Below are positions 6,859 to 12,251 of a DNA stretch of 12,251 nucleotides, in pieces (the first letter of the stretch is position 1; each line of letters starts with the position of its first letter). The notes below the pieces were generated by a model. It saw nothing but the letters and a program-made list of their open reading frames with translations, was not told where the DNA came from and searched no databases. The position numbers were made by a program, and so were the translations under genes. The DNA is from Phycisphaerae bacterium (GTDB lineage Bacteria; Planctomycetota; Phycisphaerae; Phycisphaerales; SM1A02): positions 1 to 12,251 of the forward strand of contig JAUIHC010000051.1 in the NCBI GenBank assembly GCA_030432455.1, in the 5' to 3' direction.

Positions 6859-7566
6859 TCAGCGGCGACCGCGAGCCCGGGCGCGTCCGCCTGCGGCGGT
6901 CGTCTGGACGCTGGAATCCTCGACGTGGTCCCCGAAGAGACCCTTGTAGACCCAGACCTTGACGCCGATGATGCCGTAGGTGGTACGGGACTCGGCGAGG
7001 GCGTAGTCCACATTCGCCTGAAGGGTGGACAGCGGGATCGAGCCCAGTCGGGTGTCGAACTTGCGGCTCATCTCGGCACCGCCGAGTCGGCCGGAGACCT
7101 GGATGCGGATGCCCTTGGCGCCGTTCTGCATCGCCGACTCGCACCGCTGCTTGAGCACCCGGCGGAAGTTGCCCCGCTTCTTCATCGCCTCGGCGACGGT
7201 CTCGCCGATGAGGGTCGCGTCGATCTCGGGGTTCTTGATCTCGATGATCTTGATGACCACCTTGCGGCCGGTCAGGGCCTGAAGATCGCGGGTGAGGCTC
7301 TCGACCTCGGCCCCCTTCTGGCCGACGACCTGCCCCGGACGCGCGGTCCGGATGATGACGGTCAGTTCCTCACGCGTCCGCTCGAGGAAGATGTCGGAGA
7401 CCGCCGCGAAGGGTGGCGTCCGGTTGAGCCGCTTGTCCACGTACTTGCGGATCCGGTAGTCCTCGACGAGAAGCTCGCCGAAGAGCGCCTTGGGCGCGAA
7501 CCACCGCGACTTGTGAGTCTCGGTGATGCCGACGCGGTATCCGAACGGGTGGGTCTTCTGTCCCAT
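6859..7566 (-). CDS. rpsC: 30S ribosomal protein S3
   Basis: S3 forms part of the mRNA entry tunnel on the 30S head and helps unwind mRNA. The 235-residue product starts MGQKTHPFGYRVGITETHKSRWF, the standard S3 N-terminus. The KH domain follows with the GxxG loop in PGQVVGQKGAEVESL (about 77-91) and VVIKIIEIKNPEIDATLI (about 102-119). The C-terminal domain has RRVLKQRCESAMQNGAKGIRIQVSGRLGGAEMSR (about 135-168) and YGIIGVKVWVYKG (about 197-209). It ends in an Arg/Ala/Gly-rich tail (about 225-235). Length is normal. The ribosome site is weak. Downstream of rplV and upstream of rplP, as expected. Confidence 0.97.
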   Translation of the reverse strand: MGQKTHPFGYRVGITETHKSRWFAPKALFGELLVEDYRIRKYVDKRLNRTPPFAAVSDIFLERTREELTVIIRTARPGQVVGQKGAEVESLTRDLQALTGRKVVIKIIEIKNPEIDATLIGETVAEAMKKRGNFRRVLKQRCESAMQNGAKGIRIQVSGRLGGAEMSRKFDTRLGSIPLSTLQANVDYALAESRTTYGIIGVKVWVYKGLFGDHVEDSSVQTTAAGGRARARGRR

Positions 7567-7579
7567 GGTGTGCTCGCTA

Positions 7580-7596
7580 CCGGGCGAGAGGCCCGG
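7580..7596. repeat. Inverted repeat between rplV and rpsC
   Basis: CCGGGC (7580-7585) and GCCCGG (7591-7596) pair around GAGAG in the 64-base gap between the two genes. There is no T tract. It is one of the intercistronic repeats described in the findings. Confidence 0.4.
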
Positions 7597-7630
7597 GGTG
7601 TTCGATCGAGAGAGTGCTTCGAGAGGGCGA

Positions 7631-7966
7631 TCAGCCGGCCTTGGGACCGACCTCCACGTGCAGGTGGCTGGTGCGCTTCTTGATGGGATGCGCCCGGCCG
7701 CGGTCCTTCGGCTGGAACCGCTTGATGGTCGGCCCCTCGTCCACCCAGGTACGGGTCACGACGAGATCGGCCGGGTTGGCGTCCTTCTCCTCAGCGTTCG
7801 CGATGGCGCTCTTGAGGACGGCCTTGAGGTACCACGCACCACGCCGCTTGCTGAAGTCCAGCGTCGTGAGCGCCTTGTCCACCGGCAGGCCGCGGACCAT
7901 GTCGGCCACGAGGCGAGCCTTGCGGGGGGCGATGCGTGCGAATCGATGGGAGGCGGTGTAGGCCAT
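7631..7966 (-). CDS. rplV: 50S ribosomal protein L22
   Basis: L22 binds all domains of 23S rRNA, and its beta-hairpin lines the narrow part of the peptide exit tunnel. The 111-residue product has RFARIAPRKARLVADMVRGLPVDKALTTLDF (about 8-38), the RRGAWYLKAVLKSAIANAEEK helix (about 41-61), and the extended hairpin with VDEGPTIKRFQPKDRGRAHPIKKRTSHLHVEV (about 74-106), all typical of the family. AGGAA precedes the ATG by about 8 bases. Length is normal. Confidence 0.97.
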   Translation of the reverse strand: MAYTASHRFARIAPRKARLVADMVRGLPVDKALTTLDFSKRRGAWYLKAVLKSAIANAEEKDANPADLVVTRTWVDEGPTIKRFQPKDRGRAHPIKKRTSHLHVEVGPKAG

Positions 7967-7990
7967 GGCTGGGTTCCTGTTCCCGACGGA

Positions 7991-8275
7991 TCACCGTCCG
8001 GACTTGATGCCTTCCTTCTTGTTCGTATGACCGCGGAAGAGCCGGGTCGGGCTGAACTCGCCGAGCTTGTGCCCCACCATGTCCTCGGTGCAGAACACCT
8101 CGTTGAACGCCCGACCGTTGTGGACCTCGAAGGTGACGCCCACGAACTCCGGAACGATGGTGCAATCCCTGGCCCAGGTGCGGATCGGCCGGCGATTGCC
8201 GGACTCCTGGGCCTTCTCCACCTTGCGGTAGAGCTTCTCGTCGACGTAGGGACCCTTCTTGAGCGACCTGGACAT
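7991..8275 (-). CDS. rpsS: 30S ribosomal protein S19
   Basis: S19 lies in the 30S head, contacts S13 and takes part in bridges to the 50S subunit. The 94-residue product starts MSRSLKKGPYVDEKLYRKVE and carries the signature IRTWARDCTIVPEFVGVTFEVHNGRAF (31-57), then EDMVGHKLGEFSPTRLFRGH (64-83), all canonical. The open frame continues upstream to 9301 but there it is only a shadow of rplB; the ATG at 8275 gives the family N-terminus and has GGAAG 7 bases before it. The stop codon lies in the loop of a small possible hairpin (7985-7998). Confidence 0.97.
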   Translation of the reverse strand: MSRSLKKGPYVDEKLYRKVEKAQESGNRRPIRTWARDCTIVPEFVGVTFEVHNGRAFNEVFCTEDMVGHKLGEFSPTRLFRGHTNKKEGIKSGR

Positions 8276-8296
8276 GCGTGCTTCCGTGAGTCGTGT

Positions 8297-8310
8297 CCGC
8301 CGGATGGCGG
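8297..8310. repeat. Small inverted repeat between rplB and rpsS
   Basis: CCGCC (8297-8301) and GGCGG (8306-8310) pair around GGAT in the 92-base gap. The stem is short and may be chance. Confidence 0.3.
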
Positions 8311-8367
8311 GGATGAGTCGAGGACGGTGACGGATCGGATCGACCCGGCACGAGGAGAGGACTTCCG

Positions 8368-9222
8368 TCAGAGCTTGAGCTGTCCGTAACGGACCGACTT
8401 GCGGCGACGGATGATGCGGGCGTCGCTGCTCTTGCCGCGACTTCGGGTGCGACCACCCTTGGCCTGGGTGCCGGCGGCGTTGGAGGGCTCCTGTCCGCCC
8501 TTCGACTTGCCGTCGCCACCGCCGTGCGGGTGACAGTGATGGCTCATCGCCACGCCGCGGGTGCGGGGACGGCGACCGAGCCAGCGAGCGCGTCCGGCCT
8601 TGCCGAGGACCACGTTCTGGTGGTCGGGATTGCCGAGGACGCCGACCGTCGCCCGACACTCGACCGAGACCTGCCGGATTTCGCCGGAGGGCATCACGAT
8701 GGTGGCCCAGCGACCTTCCCGGTTGGTCAGGCGGGCACCGACGCCGGCGGACCGGCAGAGCTTGCCACCGCCACCCGGCTGCATCTCGACGCAGTGCACG
8801 GTCAGACCGGTCGGGATGTGCTTGATCGGCATGCAGTTGCCGGGGCTCGGCTCGACCGCGTTGGCACTGGAGACCACCACATCGCCGTCGGTCACGCCCT
8901 TGGGGGCCGGGATGTACCGAAGGGTGCCGTCCTCGTACTTCAGGAGGGCGATGTGGCAGGACCGGTTGGGGTCGTACTCGATCCCGATCACGGTCGCCGG
9001 CATGTCGTCCTTGCGACGCTTGAAGTCGATCTTGCGATAGCGACGCTTGTGCCCGCCACCTCGACCGAGGACCGTGATCTTGCCCTGGTTGTTGCGGGCA
9101 CCGGTCTTCGGCTTGGGAAGGAGCAGGGACTTCTCCGGGGTCTTCTTGGTGACCTCGGCGTGCATGTTGACCGACGCGTTCCGGCGTCCGGGGGTGGTCG
9201 GCTTGTAGACGCGAATGGGCAT
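8368..9222 (-). CDS. rplB: 50S ribosomal protein L2
   Basis: L2 is needed for subunit joining and peptidyl-transferase activity and is one of the most conserved 50S proteins. The 284-residue product has the N-terminal RVYKPTTPGRRNASV (4-18), the RNA-binding core from GRGGGHKRRYRKIDFKRR (53-70) to IPTGLTVHCVEMQPGGGGKLCRSAG (136-160), GNPDHQNVVLGKAGRARWLG (198-216), and the catalytic-region loop VAMSHHCHPHGGGDG (224-238). The usual loop reads MNPVDHPHGGGEG. H231 should be the conserved histidine (H229 in E. coli). The C-terminus, with IIRRRKSVRYGQLKL, is normal for non-proteobacterial L2. AGAGGA precedes the ATG. Confidence 0.97.
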   Translation of the reverse strand: MPIRVYKPTTPGRRNASVNMHAEVTKKTPEKSLLLPKPKTGARNNQGKITVLGRGGGHKRRYRKIDFKRRKDDMPATVIGIEYDPNRSCHIALLKYEDGTLRYIPAPKGVTDGDVVVSSANAVEPSPGNCMPIKHIPTGLTVHCVEMQPGGGGKLCRSAGVGARLTNREGRWATIVMPSGEIRQVSVECRATVGVLGNPDHQNVVLGKAGRARWLGRRPRTRGVAMSHHCHPHGGGDGKSKGGQEPSNAAGTQAKGGRTRSRGKSSDARIIRRRKSVRYGQLKL

Positions 9223-9239
9223 GGGGTCTCGTCCTCTCG

Positions 9240-9256
9240 GTCGACCGGGGGTCGAC
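9240..9256. repeat. Inverted repeat in the rplW-rplB gap, first of two
   Basis: GTCGACC (9240-9246) and GGTCGAC (9250-9256) pair perfectly around GGG, 18 bases upstream of the rplB start. No T tract is present. It lies close enough to the rplB ribosome site to affect translation initiation, but that is inference. Confidence 0.45.
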
Positions 9257-9299
9257 GTTCGGGCGTGTCCTCGATGTCCGGCGGGCCCCCAGGAGGGGC

Positions 9300-9316
9300 A
9301 CCTGACCGGGTCAGGT
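9300..9316. repeat. Inverted repeat in the rplW-rplB gap, second of two
   Basis: ACCTGAC (9300-9306) and GTCAGGT (9310-9316) pair perfectly around CGG, 7 bases past the rplW stop codon. With the repeat at 9240-9256 it gives this 101-base gap two hairpins of the same design (7-bp stem, 3-base loop). Confidence 0.45.
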
Positions 9317-9323
9317 CGGGGGG

Positions 9324-9602
9324 TCAGATCAGGTCGATGCGGTCCTCAGGGTGCAGCTTCACGATGGCCCGCTTGATGGTGCCGCCGGTGACGGTGCCGT
9401 ATCGCATCCGCCGGGACGAGCCCTTGCGGTTCTGCGTGGCGACCGACACGACGCGGACGCTGAAGAGCGACTCGACGGCCTTGCGGATCTCGTCCTTGGT
9501 GGCCCGCCGGTCGACCTCGAAGGCGTAGCGGTTGTGCTCCGCACTGTCGACGGTCGCCTTCTCGGTCACGAGGGGCTTTCGGATGACGTCGGTGGCATGC
9601 AT
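9324..9602 (-). CDS. rplW: 50S ribosomal protein L23
   Basis: L23 sits at the exit of the peptide tunnel and is the main dock for trigger factor and SRP. The 92-residue product starts MHATDVIRKPLVTEKATVD, with the family's I-x-x-P-x-x-T-E-K motif, then YAFEVDRRATKDEIRKAVESLFSVRVVSV (26-54). The RNA-binding end reads RRMRYGTVTGGTIKRAIVKLHPEDRIDL (64-91). Length is normal. The ATG lies one base past the rplD stop codon, so translation is probably coupled to L4. Confidence 0.97.
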   Translation of the reverse strand: MHATDVIRKPLVTEKATVDSAEHNRYAFEVDRRATKDEIRKAVESLFSVRVVSVATQNRKGSSRRMRYGTVTGGTIKRAIVKLHPEDRIDLI

Positions 9603-9603
9603 G

Positions 9604-10329
9604 TCAGGCGACTTCCTTCTCGGTGTCAGACTCGGCGTCGGCCGAACCGGCGAAGCACGAGCCGTCCAGGAACGACTCGAAGCCCGCCCGGTCGATCACC
9701 AGGTAGCGGTGGTTGAGAAGCTCGAAGGCGTTGAGCTGGTCGACCCGGATCGTGTCGACGTTGGCGAGGTTCCGGGCCGAGAGGGCCGCGGTCCGGTTCG
9801 CCTTGTCGAGGGCGACGAGACAGGTGCGGTCGATGCCGACCGCCGCGAGGATCGCGGCCATGTCGCGGGTGCGGGGCGTCTCGAGGGCGAGATCGCTCAT
9901 CACCTTGACCTCGCCGTCGACGAGCTTCGCGAGCAGCGCGTTGCGGTTGGCCAGACGACGCATCCGCTTGGTCAGGCTGGTGCGGAAGTCCTCGCGGGTC
10001 CGGGTCTTCGCCCAGGCGTGACCGCCGCCCTTGCGGATCGGGGTGCGGACCGGGCCGGAGCGGGCGTTGCCGGTGCCCTTCTGCTTGTAGAGCTTGCGGG
10101 TCGAGCCGGCGACGCGGCCACGGCTCTTGGTGCGAGCCGAGCCCTGACGCTGGTTGCCGTGGGTGATGACGTACGCCTGCTTGAGCAGGGCGAATCGGAT
10201 GTGACCGCCGAGGTTCGCGGGGTCCACCGTGATGGTGTCCACCTGCTTGCCGGCCCGGTCGAGGACCGGAACTTCCATGGACGGAAGCGGCTGGTTGGAG
10301 TCGTGCTCGATGGTGTCGAGGTCGCTCAT
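9604..10329 (-). CDS. rplD: 50S ribosomal protein L4
   Basis: L4 is an early 50S assembly protein whose extended loop reaches the exit tunnel. In E. coli it also represses the S10 operon by binding its leader. The 241-residue product starts with a divergent acidic stretch (MSDLDTIEHDSNQPL), then has the loop signature RGRVAGSTRKLYKQKGTGNARSGPVRTPIRKGGGHAWAKT (about 71-110) and the globular C-terminal domain with LNAFELLNHRYLVIDRAGFESF. It ends in an acidic tail (ESDTEKEVA). It is longer than the usual 205-215 residues because of both ends. AAGGA lies about 7 bases before the ATG. An unusually long gap precedes it. Confidence 0.97.
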   Translation of the reverse strand: MSDLDTIEHDSNQPLPSMEVPVLDRAGKQVDTITVDPANLGGHIRFALLKQAYVITHGNQRQGSARTKSRGRVAGSTRKLYKQKGTGNARSGPVRTPIRKGGGHAWAKTRTREDFRTSLTKRMRRLANRNALLAKLVDGEVKVMSDLALETPRTRDMAAILAAVGIDRTCLVALDKANRTAALSARNLANVDTIRVDQLNAFELLNHRYLVIDRAGFESFLDGSCFAGSADAESDTEKEVA

Positions 10330-10597
10330 GGGGTTCCTTGCTCCGGGGCCTCGATGGCTGATCCGGGTGCCGGACGGTCCGGCGTTCGCCTCCCCCTCCC
10401 GTCGCCGGTCACAACTGGACGGCGGGTAGGGTTCGACTCGGTTCCGATGCCCTTTCCCGAGCCGCCTTCGTCATCACGATCGGGGCGTCCGGTGTCGGGC
10501 GAGGTTGTCGTGACCCGGTGGTTCCCGTGATCGCCCGCATGATGCGGACGGGGCCTTCCGGATCAGCCGGGCATCCGAACCCGGCTGTGAAGATCGA
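10330..10597. other. Non-coding gap between rplC and rplD with several inverted repeats
   Basis: No reading frame on the operon strand spans these 268 bases, although rplC and rplD usually lie within a few bases of each other. Reading along transcription there is an AGCCGGG...CCCGGCT pair (10565-10586, 7-bp stem, 8-base loop), a CCGCAT/ATGCGG pair (10535-10547), and GCCGGAC-G-GTCCGGC (10369-10383), which includes the 11-mer GTGCCGGACGG. I found no convincing -35/-10 pair and no T-rich terminator. A structured regulatory spacer, an internal promoter or a decayed insertion are all possible. Confidence 0.55.
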
Positions 10598-11296
10598 TCA
10601 GGCTTCGGACTGCACCCGCGCCTTCGACTTGTAGAGCCGAACGGACGGGCGAATGTAGAGATCGCCGCCGTTGGGACCGGGGACCGGGCCCTTGACGACG
10701 AGGAGGTTCTTCTCAGGATCGGCGTGGATCACGTCGAGGCTGCGGACCGTGACCCGCTCGGCCCCCATGTGACCGGCCATCCGCTTGCCCTTCTTGGGCT
10801 TGGGGCCGGTACCGAGGTTGGTGGCATGTCCACCGATCGAACCGGCGGAGCGGTGCTTCCGCTCGACGCCGTGGCTGTCCTCGAGACCCGCGAAGTTGTG
10901 ACGCTTCATCGGCCCCTGGAAACCCTTGCCCTTGCTGGTCCCGACGACGTCCACGAACTTCACGCCCTCGAGGTCGGCGACCGTGATGGTCTGGCCGAGT
11001 TCGAACGCCTCCGCCTCGGAGTCGTCGGTGACCCGGAACTCCCGATGGAACCGCTTCGGCGCGGTCTTCGCCTTGGCGTCGTGGGCGATCTGCGGAATCG
11101 CGACCCGACGGGCCTTGGCATCCTCGAAGCCGAACTGCACCGCGGCGTACCCGTCGGAGACCTCGGTCTTGACCTGGGTCACCACGCACGGGCCGGCCTC
11201 GATGACGGTCACCGGGATGTTGGCACCCTCGTCGGTGAACCAGCGGGTCATCCCGACCTTGCGGCCCATGATGGCGATGTTCTTGCAGGAAGCCAT
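10598..11296 (-). CDS. rplC: 50S ribosomal protein L3
   Basis: L3 is an early 50S assembly protein that reaches the peptidyl-transferase centre. The 232-residue product starts MASCKNIAIMGRKVGMTRWF, with the standard GRKVGMT motif, then VTVIEAGPCVVTQVKT (about 29-44) and GYAAVQFGFE (about 49-58). The central loop carries DVVGTSKGKGFQGPMKRHNFAGLEDSHG (about 116-143), then HRSAGSIGGHATNLGTGPKPKKGKRMAGHMGAERVTVRSLDV (about 148-190). The glutamine methylated in E. coli L3 is histidine here (AGHMG), as in many other bacteria. The frame is open upstream to 11536, but that part overlaps rpsJ and is not L3-like. Length is normal (about 205-235). Confidence 0.96.
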   Translation of the reverse strand: MASCKNIAIMGRKVGMTRWFTDEGANIPVTVIEAGPCVVTQVKTEVSDGYAAVQFGFEDAKARRVAIPQIAHDAKAKTAPKRFHREFRVTDDSEAEAFELGQTITVADLEGVKFVDVVGTSKGKGFQGPMKRHNFAGLEDSHGVERKHRSAGSIGGHATNLGTGPKPKKGKRMAGHMGAERVTVRSLDVIHADPEKNLLVVKGPVPGPNGGDLYIRPSVRLYKSKARVQSEA

Positions 11297-11411
11297 GATG
11301 CGTTCGTTCCGAGAGCGAGGGGTGCGGACCAGAGGTCGAGGACGTGGTCGGAGTCGAGAGACGCGAATCGGGCCGCGAATCCGTCGAGGACGGTCGCGAC
11401 CCGAGAAGGGA

Positions 11412-11720
11412 TCAGGCCTTGATCTTGACGAAGACGCCCGCCGGAACCACGAGGCGGTTGAGGGCCTCGACGGTGCGATGGTTGGGCTCGGTGATGTCGA
11501 TGATGCGCTTGTGCGTGCGGATCTCGAACTGCTCACGCGACTTCTTGTCGATGAACGGAGACCGGTTCACGGTGTAGATCTCGCGTCGAGTCGGCAGCGG
11601 CACGGGGCCGGCCACGCGGGCACCGGTCCGCTTCGCGTGATCGACGATCTCGCGGGCAGACGCATCGAGGGCCTGGTGGTCGTAGGCCTCCATCCGGATT
11701 CGAATCTTGCCGCCGGTCAT
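11412..11720 (-). CDS. rpsJ: 30S ribosomal protein S10
   Basis: S10 is a 30S head protein that also acts with NusB in transcription antitermination. The 102-residue product matches the family in length and motifs: KIRIRMEAYDHQALDASAREIVDHAKRTGARVAGPVPLPTRREIYTVNRSPFIDKKSREQFEIRTHKR-type core (about 5-72), then the RLVVPAGVFVKIKA end. It is the first gene of the cluster; the str genes (rpsL, rpsG, fusA, tuf) are not upstream. A promoter with -35 TTGACA is seen about 145-170 bases before it. CGGAA lies about 12 bases before the ATG. Confidence 0.98.
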   Translation of the reverse strand: MTGGKIRIRMEAYDHQALDASAREIVDHAKRTGARVAGPVPLPTRREIYTVNRSPFIDKKSREQFEIRTHKRIIDITEPNHRTVEALNRLVVPAGVFVKIKA

Positions 11721-11759
11721 GCCTGGTGCGTTTCCGAGTGACGACTGAGACGGGCGAGC

Positions 11760-11775
11760 CGGATCGATCGATCCG
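11760..11775. promoter_or_regulatory. 16-base perfect palindrome in the rpsJ leader
   Basis: CGGATCGATCGATCCG is a perfect palindrome, able to form a 6-bp stem with a GATC loop. Flanking GGGCG (11752-11756) and CGCCC (11779-11783) can extend it to an 11-bp stem with a small internal loop. It lies about 40 bases upstream of the rpsJ start, within the transcribed leader predicted from the promoter at 11865-11892. It could be a leader regulatory hairpin like those read by autogenous ribosomal-protein repressors, or a DNA operator; neither is shown. Confidence 0.5.
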
Positions 11776-11864
11776 CCCCGCCCAGGGTGAAGTGGGTCGG
11801 GTGACGAGAACGGGCGACGAAGGCGGCATCAGTCAAAGTGCCGTTTTCGACGCGCGAACCGCGA

Positions 11865-11892
11865 ATGGTACTGATTCCCCGGCGGCTGTCAA
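11865..11892 (-). promoter_or_regulatory. Sigma70-type promoter of the rpsJ operon
   Basis: On the minus strand a perfect -35 hexamer TTGACA (11892-11887) is followed, after 16 bases, by TACCAT (11870-11865), which matches four of six consensus -10 positions. Transcription would begin near 11858 and leave a leader of roughly 140 bases before rpsJ. This is the only consensus-grade promoter visible in the window and it faces the ribosomal-protein cluster, which makes it the likely main promoter. Confidence 0.65.
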
Positions 11893-12034
11893 CGGCCCCG
11901 GGGAAGGAATCCGCCGGCTCCCGCGACATCGGTCCCTTCACGGGCCGCTGCGAGGGTGGCGGGCCCGAGGCGCTTGGCCGCGGTCGGGGCCGACCGGAAC
12001 CTTCTACCATGGACCCTTTGCAGTCGGTCCTCAT
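11893..12034. other. Rest of the divergent intergenic region
   Basis: This part of the 367-base non-coding stretch (11721-12087) between rpsJ and the divergent gene holds no supported reading frame. It is G+C rich. A TACCAT at 12005-12010 on the plus strand equals the -10 of the rpsJ promoter, but no -35 sits at proper spacing, so it is only a weak candidate for the plus-strand gene. Confidence 0.4.
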
Positions 12035-12055
12035 CCGCGGGGATCAGCCCCGCGG
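12035..12055. repeat. GC-rich 8-bp hairpin upstream of the divergent gene
   Basis: CCGCGGGG (12035-12042) and CCCCGCGG (12048-12055) pair perfectly around ATCAG. It lies 32 bases upstream of the ATG at 12088, so it may fall in the 5' leader of that gene. No T run follows on either strand, so it is not a classical terminator. Confidence 0.55.
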
Positions 12056-12076
12056 CGGATCGCCACCAGCGTGCTC

Positions 12077-12080
12077 GGAG
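12077..12080 (+). promoter_or_regulatory. Ribosome binding site of the divergent gene
   Basis: GGAG ends 7 bases before the ATG at 12088. This spacing supports the start chosen for the partial exported protein. Confidence 0.5.
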
Positions 12081-12087
12081 AATCCGC

Positions 12088-12251
12088 ATGCCCGTCCGAC
12101 CCCGTCCGGCCCGCCGTCATCCCGGCGTCCCGGCCGCCCTCCCATTCCTGCTCGCACTCCTCGTCGCCGGCCCGGCCCTCGGATCGGGGGCCCAGGCCGC
12201 GCCCGCCCCTCCCGCCGCCGCCGATCCGGACCGGCTGGTGGTGAACCGCTC
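12088..12251 (+). CDS. N-terminus of an exported protein of unknown function (3' end cut by window)
   Basis: The 54 full codons visible look like a Sec signal peptide. There is an arginine-rich n-region (MPVRPRPARRHPGVPA), a hydrophobic h-region (ALPFLLALLVAGPALGSGA, about residues 16-34) and a small-residue cleavage region around A-Q-A (35-37). An Ala/Pro-rich linker follows, then ADPDRLVVNRS at the edge. GGAG at 12077-12080 supports the start. It is divergent from the ribosomal cluster and shares the intergenic region with it. The mature domain lies outside the window, so no function can be given. A chance open frame in G+C-rich DNA is the alternative, but the signal-peptide pattern and ribosome site argue against it. 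Confidence 0.6.
   Translation, partial: MPVRPRPARRHPGVPAALPFLLALLVAGPALGSGAQAAPAPPAAADPDRLVVNR

Noticed and set aside
6322..7683. A 453-codon plus-strand open frame antisense to rplP and rpsC
   Set aside because: It is low-complexity (Arg, Gly, Ser, Leu, Asp), spans two real genes on the other strand and has no recognisable motif; a G+C-driven shadow.
8276..9301. An upstream in-frame extension of rpsS across all of rplB
   Set aside because: The extension lies out of frame over rplB and has no S19 similarity; the ATG at 8275 gives the family N-terminus.
10410..10460. A GGGTTCGACTC string resembling a tRNA T-loop in the rplC-rplD gap
   Set aside because: The bases on each side cannot form the five-pair T stem, and no acceptor stem or anticodon arm is visible.
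11335..11395. Repeated GTCGAGGACG strings in the rplC-rpsJ gap, with another near 8318
   Set aside because: The strings are short and made of common bases for this genome, without any inverted pairing or regular spacing, so chance is the simpler reading.
11297..11536. An upstream in-frame extension of rplC into rpsJ
   Set aside because: Those 80 codons are Ser/Arg/Pro-rich shadow of rpsJ and the gap; the L3 N-terminus begins at 11296.
12005..12010. TACCAT as a -10 box of the divergent plus-strand gene
   Set aside because: No -35 hexamer lies 15-19 bases upstream; the nearest TTGGCC is 25 bases away. It is kept only as a weak remark.

Overview
The window is almost entirely one ribosomal-protein gene cluster on the minus strand. 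It is the fused S10 and spc clusters in the classical bacterial order: rpsJ, rplC, rplD, rplW, rplB, rpsS, rplV, rpsC, rplP, rpmC, rpsQ, then rplN, rplX, rplE, rpsN, rpsH, rplF, rplR, rpsE, rplO and secY, which is cut by the window start. All of these were identified from their translated sequences. The base composition is high in G+C (about two thirds by eye) and Shine-Dalgarno signals are modest. The flavour of the proteins (for example L24, S19 and L14) and the lack of rpmD (L30) fit a Planctomycetota bacterium, perhaps of the Phycisphaerae. That placement is an inference, not a demonstrated identity.

Layout, read along transcription from the right end: positions 12088-12251 hold the start of a divergent plus-strand gene for an exported protein. 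Positions 11721-12087 are a divergent intergenic region with a good sigma70-type promoter facing rpsJ (11865-11892), a roughly 140-base leader with a 16-base perfect palindrome, and a GC-rich hairpin nearer the divergent gene. The S10 block runs from 11720 to 5787 and the spc block from 5705 to 1. The junction between them (5706-5786) carries two strong hairpins and no recognisable promoter.

The genes work together. The S and L proteins are structural parts of the 30S and 50S subunits, and SecY is the channel of the Sec translocon that receives exported nascent chains. Transcription probably starts upstream of rpsJ and runs through the whole set.

Unusual points are: a short (61-residue) S14 that has lost three of its four zinc-ligand cysteines; a long Arg/Gly then Ala/Pro tail on S5; no L30 gene between S5 and L15; an HHCHPH variant in the peptidyl-transferase loop of L2; a 268-base non-coding gap between L3 and L4; and intercistronic inverted repeats in many gaps, three of which share the 11-mer GTGCCGGACGG. 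I see no CRISPR array, insertion sequence, tRNA or rRNA, and no novel multi-gene system.
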